Source: Sphaerolaimus hirsutus (taxonomy: Eukaryota; Nematoda; Chromadorea; Monhysterida; Sphaerolaimidae). Taken from it: a stretch of 64,000 bases of DNA. The stretch spans positions 25,927,785 through 25,991,784 of the forward strand of contig OZ038452.1 of NCBI GenBank assembly GCA_964036195.1. The letters run 5' to 3'. The position numbers were made by a program, and so were the translations under genes. Below the pieces are notes generated by a model. The model was not told the origin of the DNA. It did no database searches and saw only the letters and a program-made list of their open reading frames with translations. Shown here piece after piece: positions 1 through 11,793 of the stretch. Within the stretch, counting starts at the first letter, position 1; every line of letters starts with the position of its first letter.

Positions 1-1769
1 CATTTTTTCAAAAGTAACAACATATCTCACAGGTGACTGATGGTATACTCGGCAGAATTGATACTGCACTTGCACTGATTTATGTCTCAGGTTAAGTGAT
101 GGAATGGTGCCATCTAACGGCGCCATTGGTGCTCACTGCAAATCTTCAAATATGCCTCCACACTGAGATTAACATAGGGCTGCTTTCTGTGCATGCGTGG
201 CTGTTTCTGTGGCTGTATTGTGAAACTTTAAGTGTCAAAACTTCCTGCCTATGCATATGCTTCTGCATGCGACCATGTAATAAATCAATAGATGTAATAA
301 TATTATAGTAGACATAAAATCTAAACAAATTCCTTCTTAACTAGGACACATCACTCTCAGTGCATTTATATTTTCTTCCTGACGTTCTAATTTCATTTGT
401 ATGTCAGAAAATGTTCAATTGAATATGGAGTAAGTGTGAACAACTCAACTTAAAAATGTTTTTTTTGTAGATATCAACATTTCAATGCTGTCTCCTCATG
501 TATCCACAGGTGCCTGTGTAGCTATGCATATCGTACACAATATACATCGGCATACATTCAATACCAATTATTATAGATTAATTCTTGTTCCGAACCCCAC
601 TCTCGCGCCATTTTAAAGCTGATTTTTTTCAATTGACGAAATTTAAAGCAATTTGATCAAAAAAATTTTACCAGCCCTAACATTGTTGATTCCTTATTTA
701 CAATGTACCTAAGCATTTCATCCATAGGGGTGATAAACTAGGGGTCGAAACCATGCGTGGGTACCGGATAAAGTTGCTTTCATAAGACTTTTTGCGAAGA
801 CTTACATATTTAGTTAGACGTAGCTTCTGGTAGAAGTGCAGGTCTCATATAAATAGAAGGGTGGGGAAATGTGCTTTTATATTAGGAGAAATAGAGTATT
901 CACATTGTAGGTTATTGATCATGTTTCGGGCTAGCAAAAGTGTGCTAAATTTATATGTACTACCTTATAAATACTTGCAAATTTTTTTAAATTCTGGCTG
1001 AATGTAATTTCCACTTTGAAAAACTTAAAAATTTAAAAAGGTCGCCATTAAAAAAGGTGTGCCACGAGGGTAGAACATAAGAGCACTGGCTCCCATACAA
1101 TTTGCCAATAAAATATAAATATATATTATAATTATAACATGCAGTTTCTGCGGCTTTTTATGATCAAACACATTGCACTACTGCACTTGCACATTGCATT
1201 TTTGTATAACACATTGCACTACTAAAATGTGCCTATAAAGGCATAAATGCTGAAATTTATTTTATTGTTCGTGCAATTATCGCGCCTAGCGGAATTGTTT
1301 CTGGCGCCCTTTAAACCCAGCGCCGTTGTTTCAAATCATTCTTTTGTAAGGCGCCATTGGCCAATTGACCAATACTTTGAGCAATTTTCTGTCCTGTTTA
1401 GCAATTTTTTCTTCCGATTTCTGCCTAACATATACCTTCAAAAAACTTTCTGTTGTACCCCACAACACCTGAAGACACTTTGAAAGCTATCTATCCATCC
1501 GGAGGAGTGATTTAGAATCTATCTGTTTAAATCAAGACCCGTGTCTCAGCATAGGTACATACACAGACGGTTTGAGTGCTGCGAGAAGACGGATAGCGTG
1601 AAATTTGGGGGCGTTTACCCACAACCAACCAAATCTGACCAAATTATGGATTAAAATTTTTGGCTAGCACTTTAAAAATTGGTTGTAAAAAGTGCGGGGT
1701 AATGCTCATAAGTAATGCTAATGCAATCGATGCAGTTCTACTAATTGTATTAAATTAATTAAATAGCAA
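1..1769. other. Intergenic, no gene seen
   Basis: I see no exon chain, RNA gene or clear repeat boundary here. The open frames are short, AT-rich and have no splice-consistent neighbours. A short string near 44-62 (TATACTCGGCAGA) resembles the terminus of the TACTCGGCGGAC MITE family found at 41522, 43811, 49468 and 54148, so a decayed copy may be present. Confidence 0.5.
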
Positions 1770-2224
1770 CAGGGGTCTCCCCAAAAAATGCCCCCCCCCA
1801 GTTCGCCAGCTATCTATATATCCTGGAGGCTGCTCAGCTATCTATGTACATATCTATCCCGAAGCAAATTTTTTTTGGCTAATACCCTCTGAGCCCCCCA
1901 CTAATAGCTCAACTACCTACCTATCTGGATTTTTGAGAAATTTTGCCCCAATTTTCGCTCAAAATCGTTGATTTTCAAACCATTCAAAATCGCGGCTTTC
2001 GCCTGTACGCATGTTTATTGATATATTTTTAGCCCCTTTTTGGCTACTTTTCACCTGTTTTTAGCGATTTTCCCCTTTCTGCCTTCTATGCACTGAAAAA
2101 GCCGATATATTTTGCCCCCGCGAGCCCCCCCCCCCCCAGAAAATTTTTCAGCTATCTATCCGTTCCGGGGAGCGATTTGCTATCTAAACAGCCCCCGCGA
2201 GGGCCAAAATCTTGGAGACCCCTG
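1770..2224. mobile_element. hAT-like MITE, GATAGATAG family (R1)
   Basis: The element starts CAGGGGTCTCC and ends GGAGACCCCTG, a perfect 11-bp terminal inverted repeat. Flanks AATAGCAA (1762-1769) and AATAGGAA (2225-2232) match at 7 of 8 positions, as expected for an hAT 8-bp target duplication. Inside are CTATCTATC arrays, long C runs and a motif close to AAAATCG that recur in every copy of the family. No coding sequence is seen. Confidence 0.8.
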
Positions 2225-4043
2225 AATAGGAATTCAATTGATCAAGAAATTGAATCAATATAAATTGATCAACTTGATCTTGATACGTACTAAAAATCTT
2301 GACAGGCATTTAATGACTTACTTCATTTCGAATAAGGCCGTGATTAGCATGGAAAGAAATGAGTGATTTTGAGAAAATGTAATTTAAAAAAATCCTCAGA
2401 TAATCTCTCAAAAAATTATTAAATCTCTCTGGAAAAATATGAAAAATATAAATGCAATAATTTTTTTACATTTTGATGTTTTTGAAAAATATCCTTAAAA
2501 AGATATGAAAAAAATAAAGATTAATTTCCCAGAGATTTTTCCACTGCCGTTTAGCCGTGGTGACACGGGATGGTGATACGGTGATACGGTTTATGTTCGA
2601 ATTTTTTTAAAGTTGAACTGGCGCATTTCCGAAAGATTTACATAGTAGACCCAACTGGCACATTTTCATGCTCAGATACTCAGATTTTCATGATCAATTC
2701 TGAACAATTCAGCATGCTCTTAGACTTTCTGTGTGTGTGGTAATAAACGTCCGGAACATGATGGGAAAACTGACGTTGCAAGCTATAGGCAGTCCGAACT
2801 ACACTACGGCTACACCGCAGAGATGTTCAAACTACTGGACTTTTATCAAAGTATGTGTAGATGTTAAGTACTTTTTTACTCACCCCTGAGTACAGATAAT
2901 GTTAAATAGTTTATTTTTACGTGTACTCATGAGTACAGGAGAGTAACATACTTTTTTCTAGGTAAATATAAAACGAGGTTTAAAATTTCTAGGTTTTTGG
3001 CAGGAAAATGTAAAACGAGTACTGTTTGTCATAAAGTGATTGGTACTTTTACAAATACTTTTATTAAAAGTATATGTATATGTATTTAACGAGTAAATGT
3101 AAATAGGTAGATTTTAACAACTATGCTACACCGTCCCCCACCCGCAGGAACATCACAGCACATTTTACGGCATTTTGAACATATTTTCGCTCAGAAACGC
3201 TGATTTTTGCACTCTTTGTCTATTTGCACATATTTATTTAGCTACGTATACCAGCGGTTTTTTATCTATTTACTTGGAGCTATTTTGAAAACAGGTATCA
3301 CAGCAATCTATCTACTTAAATACCTATATACGCGTATTTAGAACGATTTTTTAAAATAATTTTTAGCACACTTTTGAAATTGGCAACAGCCGTAAGTTAG
3401 GAGATGGGAATAAATGGCGCCACAGGCGCAATAGCCAACGGGTACAATAAATAAGTAAATATGGTATATGCAATCAGAGACTGTTACTGCCATTATATGT
3501 ATTAAAAAATAATTATACTCAGTGTTCGCAAACTAAATAAACTTTTCGCATTGAAAAGTTTTCACATTTTATTTTTAAATCATTATCCATTGTATCCAAT
3601 TTCCCGCTAAAATATGGAAAAAAATCCAATTTAAAAAACGCTAACAACTCAATACCATAACCGTAGGTCATGAAAAACAACGTTCACACATCTCAAATGT
3701 TCATGAATAAGAGTTATCACTCACACTTGACCGGAATCGACACGACGCGAATTCGTGTTGCACAGTCATTATATTATACCCACGCTTGCAATTTATTGGC
3801 GGCCCACACGAACTAGTTGACACATGTGTGTCAACCAGTGTGCGGGCCGCCTGGAGGTACCGATACTATTGATTGAAAAAAGAGAAATTCCCACCAGTCA
3901 CGCAGATGCAGCCCATTTCACTAATATTGGCCGTGAAATTAAAAAAATACTAAACACCGCAGAATATTAAACTATTTTTGAAGGGAAATCACGAGTGATT
4001 CCGAAAGTAGCGGACATCCCTTCATAATATACCTAAATGCGAA
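2225..4043. other. Repeat-rich intergenic, upstream of GPCR
   Basis: No gene is recognised. About 2380-2540 has AT-rich palindromic sequence related to 26400-26640, 51520-51740 and 54370-54630 (AAATCTC/GAGATTT motifs). About 2870-3110 carries a GTACTCATGAGTAC-type repeat also seen near 7310-7420 and 58040-58620. Bases 3790-3855 form a small palindrome around CACACGAACTAGTTGACA, related to the ACTAGTTGACATC family. The GPCR promoter should lie at the right end, but no clear core promoter element is visible. Confidence 0.45.
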
Positions 4044-7000
4044 ATGGGGGACCCAAGCGCCATCGTGGGCAATTTCACGGACGCCAGACACGACACCTAC
4101 ATTTACGCCGGCCCAATGATTATAGGACTGTGCCTCATAGCCACGATAATAAATGGCATCATTTTGTACTGCTACAAGTCGATCGGATTCTCCAGGTAAA
4201 CTGAAAGTGTGCAAAAAAAACTTTTGACAAATTTCCACACCCCACATCGCAGATTGAATCCGACCTTGATGTTGACACTCAGTCTGGTAGTGAGCGACAT
4301 CTGGACCTCATTATGGACGGCCTTCCATATCACATGGAACTCGTACCTACCATACGTGCATTCTATAGACCTGAGCGAGGACAGCGCATGCTTCCCGCTG
4401 TTTTTGGAGGCATGTGATCCAGTGCTATGGGCCCACACACACTAGTTGACATCAAAATTCGTGTCAACTAAATTTGGGTTAATTATGTAATTTCTACTTT
4501 CAAAATATTTGATCAAGCATAGTAAATTTTATAGACACCGCAATTTCACTGTTTCTGCTATTTGTGATGCTATCAAAAATTGTTTTGTGTTATTTAGTTG
4601 ACATTCAGTTGACATTTATCTGCGATGTCAACTAGTGTGTGGTGCCATTCGTCCAGAAACATATCCTATCCCTTTCACATACATTCCACACAATTCCACG
4701 CAGACAATACGGCTGAGCGGGTTGGAAACGTGCGTGCTGCACCTGTTCGCCTTGTCGCTCAACCACTACCTCAGCGTGATACACGCCATGAAGTACAGGA
4801 GCATTTTCACAGTGAGCCAGCGCACTTGCAACCGTTTTACCGTATATCCTCGAATAAGACACCAGGGGGTTATAATTTCGTCAGAGAGTTTTAGTGAGGG
4901 TGGTTATTCAAGAGGGTAGTTGTTCGAGTGGGTGTTATTCAAGGGGTGTTTTTCAAGGATATACGGTAACTTAAAAGTGCTGAAAGAGTCATAAAAGAGT
5001 CGCGTCGCAGATGCGGCGGGTGCGTGCGTGCATCGCGTTCATGTGGCTCGTGCCGCTGGTGCTCATGATCGCCTACGCGTGCCTCGTGCCCGGCAAGGGG
5101 TTGCAGTCGCCCGGCGGCAATTGCCTCGACTATACACATTACCTGAGCGTGCCCTACAGGTGCGCCAAATTCGACTGCTGTGTGCGATAAAGGGTCCTGA
5201 GCCTGTAGACATGTAAACCCGCTCGGCATGTAGGTAAAAAAACCAGCTAAAAATAGTTATATAACTATGTGTGTATCCCAAAATAGTTTTTTGAAGGTGA
5301 AAATTGACAAAACGTTAGAAGAAAGAACAATTTTCAGTGAAAATTTGAGAAAAATAGCTCAAAATTTTGCTCCACGTAAATAGATATATAACTGAACGAT
5401 TGGAGGGCAGGAGAAAATAGCCCAAAAATTTTACTAGGGATAGACAGATAAATAGCTGAGCGGGCCTCCGGTGGTAGATAGATAACTGGCCGATTTGGGG
5501 GGGGGGGGCAGCCCCCGTCCATTGGAGACCCCTGCAACTGGTCTACATGCCGAGCGGGTTTACATGCCTAGGGAGCCTAAGTCGCGGTAAAGCACTCTCT
5601 GCAACGAGTACTTCTCGCGCAGACTGGTAATGTCGGGCTTGATCTTGTTGCTGCTGGGCGCCATGTGCGGCCTGTACGCCAAGGTGGTGCTGTACATGCG
5701 CCGGATGCAGAGCATGTTCACCAGCGGCGACCAGTCGGAGAGGCTCAGAAGGTCGGCCCCCCTCTGTGTAGCTCAGCGGCGCCCAGGCCCGTTCAGCGAA
5801 CAAAGGGCAAGCTTTTACAAAGCTCGGTTCGTGCGCGCGGCCACGTGCGGTCGGCTGCCGCCATCGCTTAATTTACCTACAGCTATCCAAAGCTACGCAG
5901 CACTGCGCCGTAAAAGTGTGCCCCAATGGCGCCACGCGGCCGAAATCAGAGACTTACGAACACTGTCACATCACAATTTACGGTATCAGTGCTGCTTAAC
6001 AAGTAGTGAATAGTGAATAATAGACGCTTATATTTACCAGGCCAAACTCACATTCACAGCTTCCTTGTTTGAAAAACTCACAGTTTTTGTCGCTTTCAAT
6101 GTATACTGAGCGGACCTGCATTGAATCTTACCATACTTCGTTAGATAAAATATAAAATGACATTCGGGTCGGGACGATATATCATATCGAATATCGAATA
6201 TCGACCATTTTTCTCGCGATATTTACCGATATTCAGAAGAGATATTTCGGTAGATTACAGTGTGGGCGCCAGTGTACAACATGCAACACACAGAGAGCAT
6301 TTTTTTTCACTAGCAAAACTGACGATGTGATATCTTGATGCACCAGCCTCAAGCGATCATTTGGAATGCTTATTCAGCTGTGCTGGGAATATTTATGACC
6401 ACCAAACATCACATTTGAATATAATATTCAAATATGCTGATATGTTGCTGTAGGGGTTTCGAATGGGGGGGTTGGGAGGGGGGGGTTACCCCCCCCCCAA
6501 ACCGCCCAGCTATCTATCTATCCCGGAGGCCGCTCAGCTATCTATCTATCCCGGATGCAAAATTTTGGGCTACTACCCCCTAAACCCCCCCCCCCCCAAA
6601 TCGCCCAGCTATCCACCAGCGATTTTTGAGAAACTATACCCCAATTTTCGCTCAAAATCGCTATTTTTCATAACTTTTTATAGATTTTCACTTCGAAAAT
6701 CATAGTTCTGGTTCCTTTTTTCAGCTATTTTAGCACTAAATGCTCTTGTATACCATTTTTGAGCTATTTTACACCACTTTTAGCGATTTTTCTCCCTTTT
6801 CTTTCTTCTATGCCCAGAAAAAGCCTATATATCGAACCACCACAACTCCCCCCAACCCCCCCCCCCCCCCCGAAAATTTTTCAGCTAGCTATCCCTCCGG
6901 AGGAGCGATTTGCTATCCATCCAACCACTCAGAGGGTCGAAATTCAAGATACCCCTGTGCTGCTGTTTCTCAAAATGCCCTTACCTTAAGCAATTATTTT

Positions 7001-7783
7001 CTGTGCAATACAATTTGATTCTTAATTTTTTATACCACTTTGACTGCTGTGAACTTTTTTTGAGCACTTGTCCAATTTACATATCGGTAAACAGATGATA
7101 AACCATGTTTGTGACCAAATGGAAATACAATATGCCATTTGAAATATGCTCTGCTATACCAAGAAGAAAATATCGAAATATCGAAAATATCATAAATATC
7201 GATATCGAATATAGAGCATATTTTCATATCAAATATCGATATCGAATTTCAGAAAAAATATCGAATATCGATATCGAAAAGTCATATCGTCCCAACCTTA
7301 AATGACAACAAAAAGTATTTATTTTTTACTCACCCCCCGAGTAGAGAAAACGTAAAGTATTTTTTACGTTTACTTATGAGTAAATTACTCACGTACTTTT
7401 CCCCAGAAAACATAGAAGTGGGTATTTTTTATAAAATTCGCCACAATTTTGACTAAAATGACTAATTTTCATATCTTTTTGCAGATTTTCACATTCAAAT
7501 TCACTAGTTCGTAGGAGTTTTTGCCTATTTTCAGATATTTTTGTCTATAGTAAATATGAGTGCTGTTGAGATATAGATAGCCGGAGATTTGTGGGCGCTT
7601 ACCCACAACCAACCAAAACTAACCAAAATATTTCAAAATTATGGAAAAATTGCCAGTGCTCTTTTGAAAAAGTTAAAAAAGCGCTAGCCATCCATAGTAT
7701 CTTAGTTATTTATGTGAATATTCCCATTTTTGCATATTTTGCCCATTTCTAGTCTTTTCTCCCTTCTAGGTCTTAAAAATGTC

Positions 7784-7833
<50 letters not shown>

Positions 7834-10800
7834 TAATATGTATATAAAAGCCTATCAGAAATACGTTTTCTGTACCGAGTACTTTCAGAAAGTACACGTA
7901 GAAGCGAAAAGGTACAGGAAATTTTTTGGAGGCCCCTCTACTGTCAATACCTTCTAAAATACACTGAATATCGTATCTGCCAGTCTATGTGTATAAAATA
8001 AATACATTGATATCAGCGTTTTTTTGGCGCCATGGCATGGTGAGGATCCGTAAACAAACAGCCCCCACCGCCCAAAAATCATGGATACATCCATGGTGAA
8101 AATATAAATACCATTTTCTGCCTATTATTCGGATTGTATATGATAAATCTCAGTGCAATGCATGCAGTCAGTAGGCTATACAAAAATAATCCACACGCGA
8201 AGATCATTTAATGTTGCAGGTCAAAAAGGTCTTCAAAAATTGAGATAAGACTGGCTGAAAGGTAAAAAACAGCGATTCAGTAGATTTACTAGCATCGCAA
8301 AAAAGACTCCTTAAATTTTCATTTGCGTGCAACTGATAGTGCCTCTTGCAAGCCGATGTCTCGTGACACTGCATTCGTATGGTGTACGGTAATTTTGCCA
8401 TTTTTGAAGATCGAAGTACAGGGTGCGGCAATTTAGAGCTACGCTTTAGATTTCGAATAACTTGTCACTGGGTGTTCGGATTGACATCAAATTTTAGGTT
8501 AACATTAACAACTAAATAGGAAAGGATCCCTGAAAATATGGCTGCGATAGCTCCACTCGTTCTCATGTTATTCATGCAAACGCGTAATTGTCACTTTACC
8601 ACAACCTCTACCCCCGTGATAGGGTTCAAACAGAATCCACTTTTCGGGACCCGGATTGGGATCGTCTTTTTCAGTTTTTTCTCTCTTTATTTTCGCAGCG
8701 GCATGTTAAAATGAGTGCGTGAGCGCCACTAATCCGCCTTACCGATAAGGTAATCGGCAGACGCTTGCGTAGTTGGTTGTAAAGCAAGGTGGTAGTAAAG
8801 CGACAATTATTGGTGTTTGCATGACTAACTTGAGAACGAGTGGAGCTATCGCAGCCATATTTTTAGGGACCCTTTCCTATTTAGTTGTTAATGTTGACCT
8901 AAAATTTGACGTTGATCTGACCACCCAGTGGCAGGTTATTCGAAATCTAGGGCGTAGGTCTAAATTGCCGCACCCTGTATTTTGTTGCATGAATTAAGCG
9001 AACCGTGCTCCTACTTCTAGTGCTTGTGCATAAACTACAGTTTTAATGTTCGACATTTCACTCAACAAAAAAGGGAATCGGTGCGTTCGTAGACGCCGCC
9101 AAAATGCTTGTATTTCCCACGGGCCGCAAGCGCGCTGACTGAACAACCCTGTTTTCTTAACACCAAAAAATAATAGCCCGTTCCTGTATCTGTGCCCCGC
9201 AGTGTGCCACTAATGACAAAATAACATCTAGGAGGCATTACCGCACGTTGACAAGTTCGACGACAAGTGTCTAGAATCAAATTACAAATGAAGTTACATT
9301 CCTGCCGTCAAGTTACATCAAATTACAAATGCTTGTCAACTAGAACCGCACCGAGCCGCACTGGACAAACTATCGCCTCGAGTCGCCCACACTTGTCTCG
9401 TCACTTGTCAAAGTGCGGCAACGTACCCCCCACCCAACCCCCAGCGCAACCCCCCCCCCCCACTCGCAGGCAGCGCACGATGACCGTGACTGCGTTGCTG
9501 ATCTGCGCCACGTGCGTGACGGGCTGGACGCCGGCGCTGGTGCAGTACGCGCTCTCGTGCGCCGGCTGCCCCCTGGCGCTCGACCCCCAGTCCGATCTGG
9601 CAGACTTGATGGGCGTGTTCGTGCTCAGGTGGGTCGGGGGTAAGGGGTGCTGTGCGCAGCTTAGGGATCCTGGATGTGCCCCGGCGGCTGGGCGTGGAGG
9701 GGGTAAATATATTTATGAATTGGGCAGGCGGCGCAGCATATTTATCAACCTGGCAAACCGACCTTTTCGTGCATTGAGTCGAGTTTTTTCTAATTTGATA
9801 ATACTCGGCGGACCGCAAAGTATACATACCTATCAAATTACTTACCGTATTACCACGTAATACCCCCAGGGGGTATTTTCACGCAAGTTTTCAGGGGGGT
9901 TAACTCGAGGGGTGGCTGTATTTCGCCAGAAATTCGGTAAAATTTTACATACTCAAACGTCGTGACAAAAAAACTGTAAACGGGGCCAAGTATCACTTTA
10001 GCAAGCGCTGCCTCCAGCCCCATTATGTGGGAGAGTGGGTGATCTCCACTGAACCCAATTCAACGCTAACTATAGCTAAACATAGCCAAAAGAGCCACAC
10101 GCGCACCCGCAGCCTGGTGGGCATCTGCTTCGTGATAGCCAAGTCGATCGTCAACCCGATCGTGTACGCGGTGCGCATACCCGAGATCAAGGAGCAAATG
10201 GCGCTGCTGTTCCCCGGCCTGGGGCTGGTGCCGCCGCCGGACCGCGGCCGCGCCGCCTGCAAGTACAGCGTCAGCGTGCGCAGCGTCACCGAGCAGACGG
10301 CGCAGTTGCGCAAGACCACCGCGACCAACGCAAACGAAAACGCGGTGAACGCGGCCGACGCGGCCGCAGAAAGGGCCCGCGCCCCGCCGCCGCCGTCGCA
10401 GCGGCACCTGGTGCCAGTCCCGGACCCTGTGAAAGAGCCTGTAAAGTGTGAATGACCCTGGTAAATGTCAGGTGTCATGTAAAAGACCCTGTCTAGTGTC
10501 GTGTATATCCAGATCTTATTCTATCGTATCCTAATCTTATCATTTTGTATTCAAATATGTTTTTATGTCCAAAAGTAATATTTGGATACAAAAACATCAC
10601 ATTTGGATATGATAAAATAAGATTTGGATACACCTGACAGTTGACAGGGTCTTTTACATGACACATGGCATTCTACAGTCTTTTACACTTTCCAGGCTCT
10701 TTTACAGAGTCTGTGACTGCCCCCAGCAGCACGCGGCGCAAGTGCAGCAGCAGAACGGGCAGAGCCGGAGAAGCGACGACCGAGAGAACGGCGACGACAA

Positions 10801-10900
10801 GAGCGACGCCCCACTCAATCACAACGAGAATGTTATACACGCGGACATTGGCGAGTGCACGCCGCTAGTGGTTTATAATACGCAGGTGACTGATTTGTGA
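4044..10900 (+). CDS. Rhodopsin-family G-protein-coupled receptor
   Basis: Eight exons, all in phase: 4044-4195, 4253-4409, 4704-4811, 5011-5159, 5623-5751, 9470-9628, 10113-10410, 10727-10900; 441 residues. Seven hydrophobic segments are visible, with family landmarks: N-glycosylation site N10-F-T; the TM1 Asn in IINGIILYC; D66 in TM2 (LSLVVSD); C113 at the top of TM3; NHY (123-125) where most class A receptors have DRY; GWTP (250-253) for CWxP in TM6; NPIVY (299-303) in TM7. The tail is Gln/Ala/charged and disordered. It should signal from the plasma membrane through G proteins; the ligand is unknown. Intron 2 appears to use a GC donor (GAG then GCATGT at 4410). The last intron is one introner-like element. 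The start is the ATG just before the glycosylated N-terminus; an extra upstream exon is possible. I do not recognise an ortholog. Confidence 0.82.
4429..4646. mobile_element. Palindromic MITE, ACTAGTTGACATC family
   Basis: It starts GGGCCCACACACACTAGTTG and ends with the inverse, ...CAACTAGTGTGTGGTGCC, giving a terminal inverted repeat of about 24 bp with mismatches. It fills most of GPCR intron 2. Related copies or fragments lie near 3790-3855, 15520-15600, 27757-28193, 42465-42715 and 55018-55163. Confidence 0.65.
4838..4968. mobile_element. CCGTATTTCCTCGAA-family MITE copy (B family)
   Basis: It begins ACCGTATATCCTCGAATAAG and ends CAAGGATATACGGTA, with repeated TTATTCAAG/GTTCGAG motifs between. 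This termini pair and its C/G-run interior recur at least ten times in the window. It lies in GPCR intron 3. Confidence 0.6.
5198..5577. mobile_element. Small palindrome split by an R1 MITE
   Basis: GTAGACATGTAAACCCGCTC (from 5205) reappears inverted at about 5541-5561 (GAGCGGGTTTACATG), forming a palindrome. Between the arms is an R1 fragment with GATAGATAG motifs, a run of Gs and the family end GGAGACCCCTG at 5534. A related start (GTAGTCATGTAGACCCGCTGG) lies in UGT intron 1 near 57964. All of this is in GPCR intron 4. Confidence 0.5.
6163..7299. mobile_element. hAT-like element with ATCGAATATCG arrays
   Basis: The ends TTCGGGTCGGGACGATATAT and ATATCGTCCCAACCTT are inverted relatives. The flanks are identical 8-bp duplications, AAATGACA at 6155-6162 and 7300-7307. 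Subterminal arrays of ATCGAATATCG resemble simple sequence. A complete R1 MITE (6451-6957) is nested inside. It lies in GPCR intron 5. Confidence 0.75.
6451..6957. mobile_element. R1 MITE nested in ATCGAATATCG element
   Basis: It runs from TAGGGGTTTCG to GATACCCCTG with near-matching 8-bp flanks TGTTGCTG and TGCTGCTG. It contains the family's CTATCTATCTATCCCGGAGG arrays and runs of C. It inserted after the host element and so is younger. Confidence 0.7.
7786..7830. repeat. (AT)n microsatellite
   Basis: About 45 bp of nearly uninterrupted AT dinucleotide, followed by a less regular ATAC/ATAT stretch, inside a decayed R1-like repeat in GPCR intron 5. Confidence 0.9.
8419..8977. mobile_element. 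CAGGGTGCGGCAATT MITE with long inverted arms
   Basis: It starts CAGGGTGCGGCAATTTAGAG and ends AAATTGCCGCACCCTG, with arms of about 170 bp. It is flanked by TA on both sides, pointing to a TA target duplication (Tc1/mariner-type) rather than hAT. A second copy, interrupted by a larger hairpin, occupies 19103-21050. Confidence 0.75.
10411..10726 (+). mobile_element. Introner-like element forming GPCR intron 7
   Basis: The intron begins GTGCCAGTCCCGGACCCTGT directly after the coding CTG and ends ACTGCCCCCAG directly before CAG CAC. Its ends are inverted relatives of each other (left CTGGTGCCAGTC, reverse of right CTGGGGGCAGTC). The arms carry the family's repeated units (GTAAAATGTC, TGTCATGTAAAA). 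Removal is phase 0, after residue 384. The centre holds a smaller AT-rich palindrome (ATTTGGATA). GT and AG both come from the element's own termini. Confidence 0.8.
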
Positions 10901-11066
10901 TCAACATAGTTTTGTGACGCGGCGCTTCGTACAGTGGGCATTCTTCAAATCTCTTCACACATTGGCAATGTTCCAGAATCTTTGTAACACGTCTAAAACC
11001 AATTACGGGAGGAAATTTTCCAATGTGCGACGCGTCGGCAAGTATTTAATGAGACTATTTGAATAT

Positions 11067-11072
11067 AATAAA
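11067..11072 (+). terminator. Candidate poly(A) signal AATAAA
   Basis: The first clear AATAAA downstream of the GPCR stop codon, in an AT-rich stretch. Confidence 0.45.
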
Positions 11073-11264
11073 TAATTTGAGCGAGTATGACACGAATGAA
11101 GATAATAAAGATGTTCTAAATTTGGATTTGACAGAAACAATTATAATTTCTGAGGCAGTAATGCAGCAGGAGACATATTTTAAACAAGATTTCGAAAAAT
11201 AAGAGTTCATGTAGTCTGTGAAACCTTTCAAATCACGCATGCATACCGTGCACACAACAGTGGA

Positions 11265-11636
11265 TACCGTATTTCTTCCAATAGAACGGCACACGTCTAA
11301 TAGAAGGGCACATCCAATAGAACGTTAGGATTTGACATGTTTTTGCGCTCATGAAAACAATAAAACGACACCCTCCAATAGAAATTATGTTGGGAGTGCT
11401 CAACAACAAAAATGCAAAAATGGATGGCGAGAATGTTCAAAGCATTAAAATAGATATTAAAATAGAAATTGATGCTCTGGTATATGAATATTGTTCAAGT
11501 TTCATAAATAAAAAACTACATTCAAACGAAAACTGTGAAAAATCGGTAGAACAAAATAACGGCAGCTCCAATAAAACGGCAGGCAAAAAATTAACAAAAA
11601 ATATAACGTCGTTCTACTGTTAGAAGAAATACGGTA
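11265..11636. mobile_element. B-family variant, AATAGAACG type
   Basis: It begins ACCGTATTTCTTCCAATAGA and ends GAAGAAATACGGTA. Internal AATAGAA motifs replace the C/G runs of other copies, and similar motifs close the window at about 63940-64000. The internal open frame at 11351-11623 has no recognisable transposase feature. Confidence 0.5.
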
Positions 11637-11793
11637 TCTACAGAAAGTCAAGGAATGATAAGTTTACTGGATAATTATTTTTAGAATATGATTGAGCACA
11701 ACGCATAGCTACACGACAGGTACGAATCGCGCACCTCGACGCATACGCAAGTGAAACTGTAAACGAATGCATCTTTTTTGCATGAAGAATCGA

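Larger units (their letters stand above)
10901..11793. other. GPCR 3' UTR and convergent intergenic
   Basis: An AATAAA lies at 11067-11072, a plausible poly(A) signal for the GPCR transcript. Bases 11265-11636 are an ACCGTATTTCTTCCAATAGA...GAAGAAATACGGT repeat that contains a 90-residue open frame (11351-11623) with a Lys/Asn-rich, unrecognised product. The convergent BLOC1S2 gene ends at 11794. Confidence 0.5.

Noticed and set aside
9408-9836. 142-residue minus-strand frame opposite a GPCR exon.
   Set aside because: Antisense shadow of the GC-rich TM6 exon, with no splice partners on that strand.
10023-10478. 151-residue minus-strand frame.
   Set aside because: Antisense to the TM7 exon and its Ala-rich tail; the plus strand carries NPIVY and fits the receptor.
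11351-11623. 90-residue frame with Lys/Asn-rich product.
   Set aside because: It lies inside a B-family repeat with no splice partners or recognisable domain; it is probably chance in AT-rich sequence.
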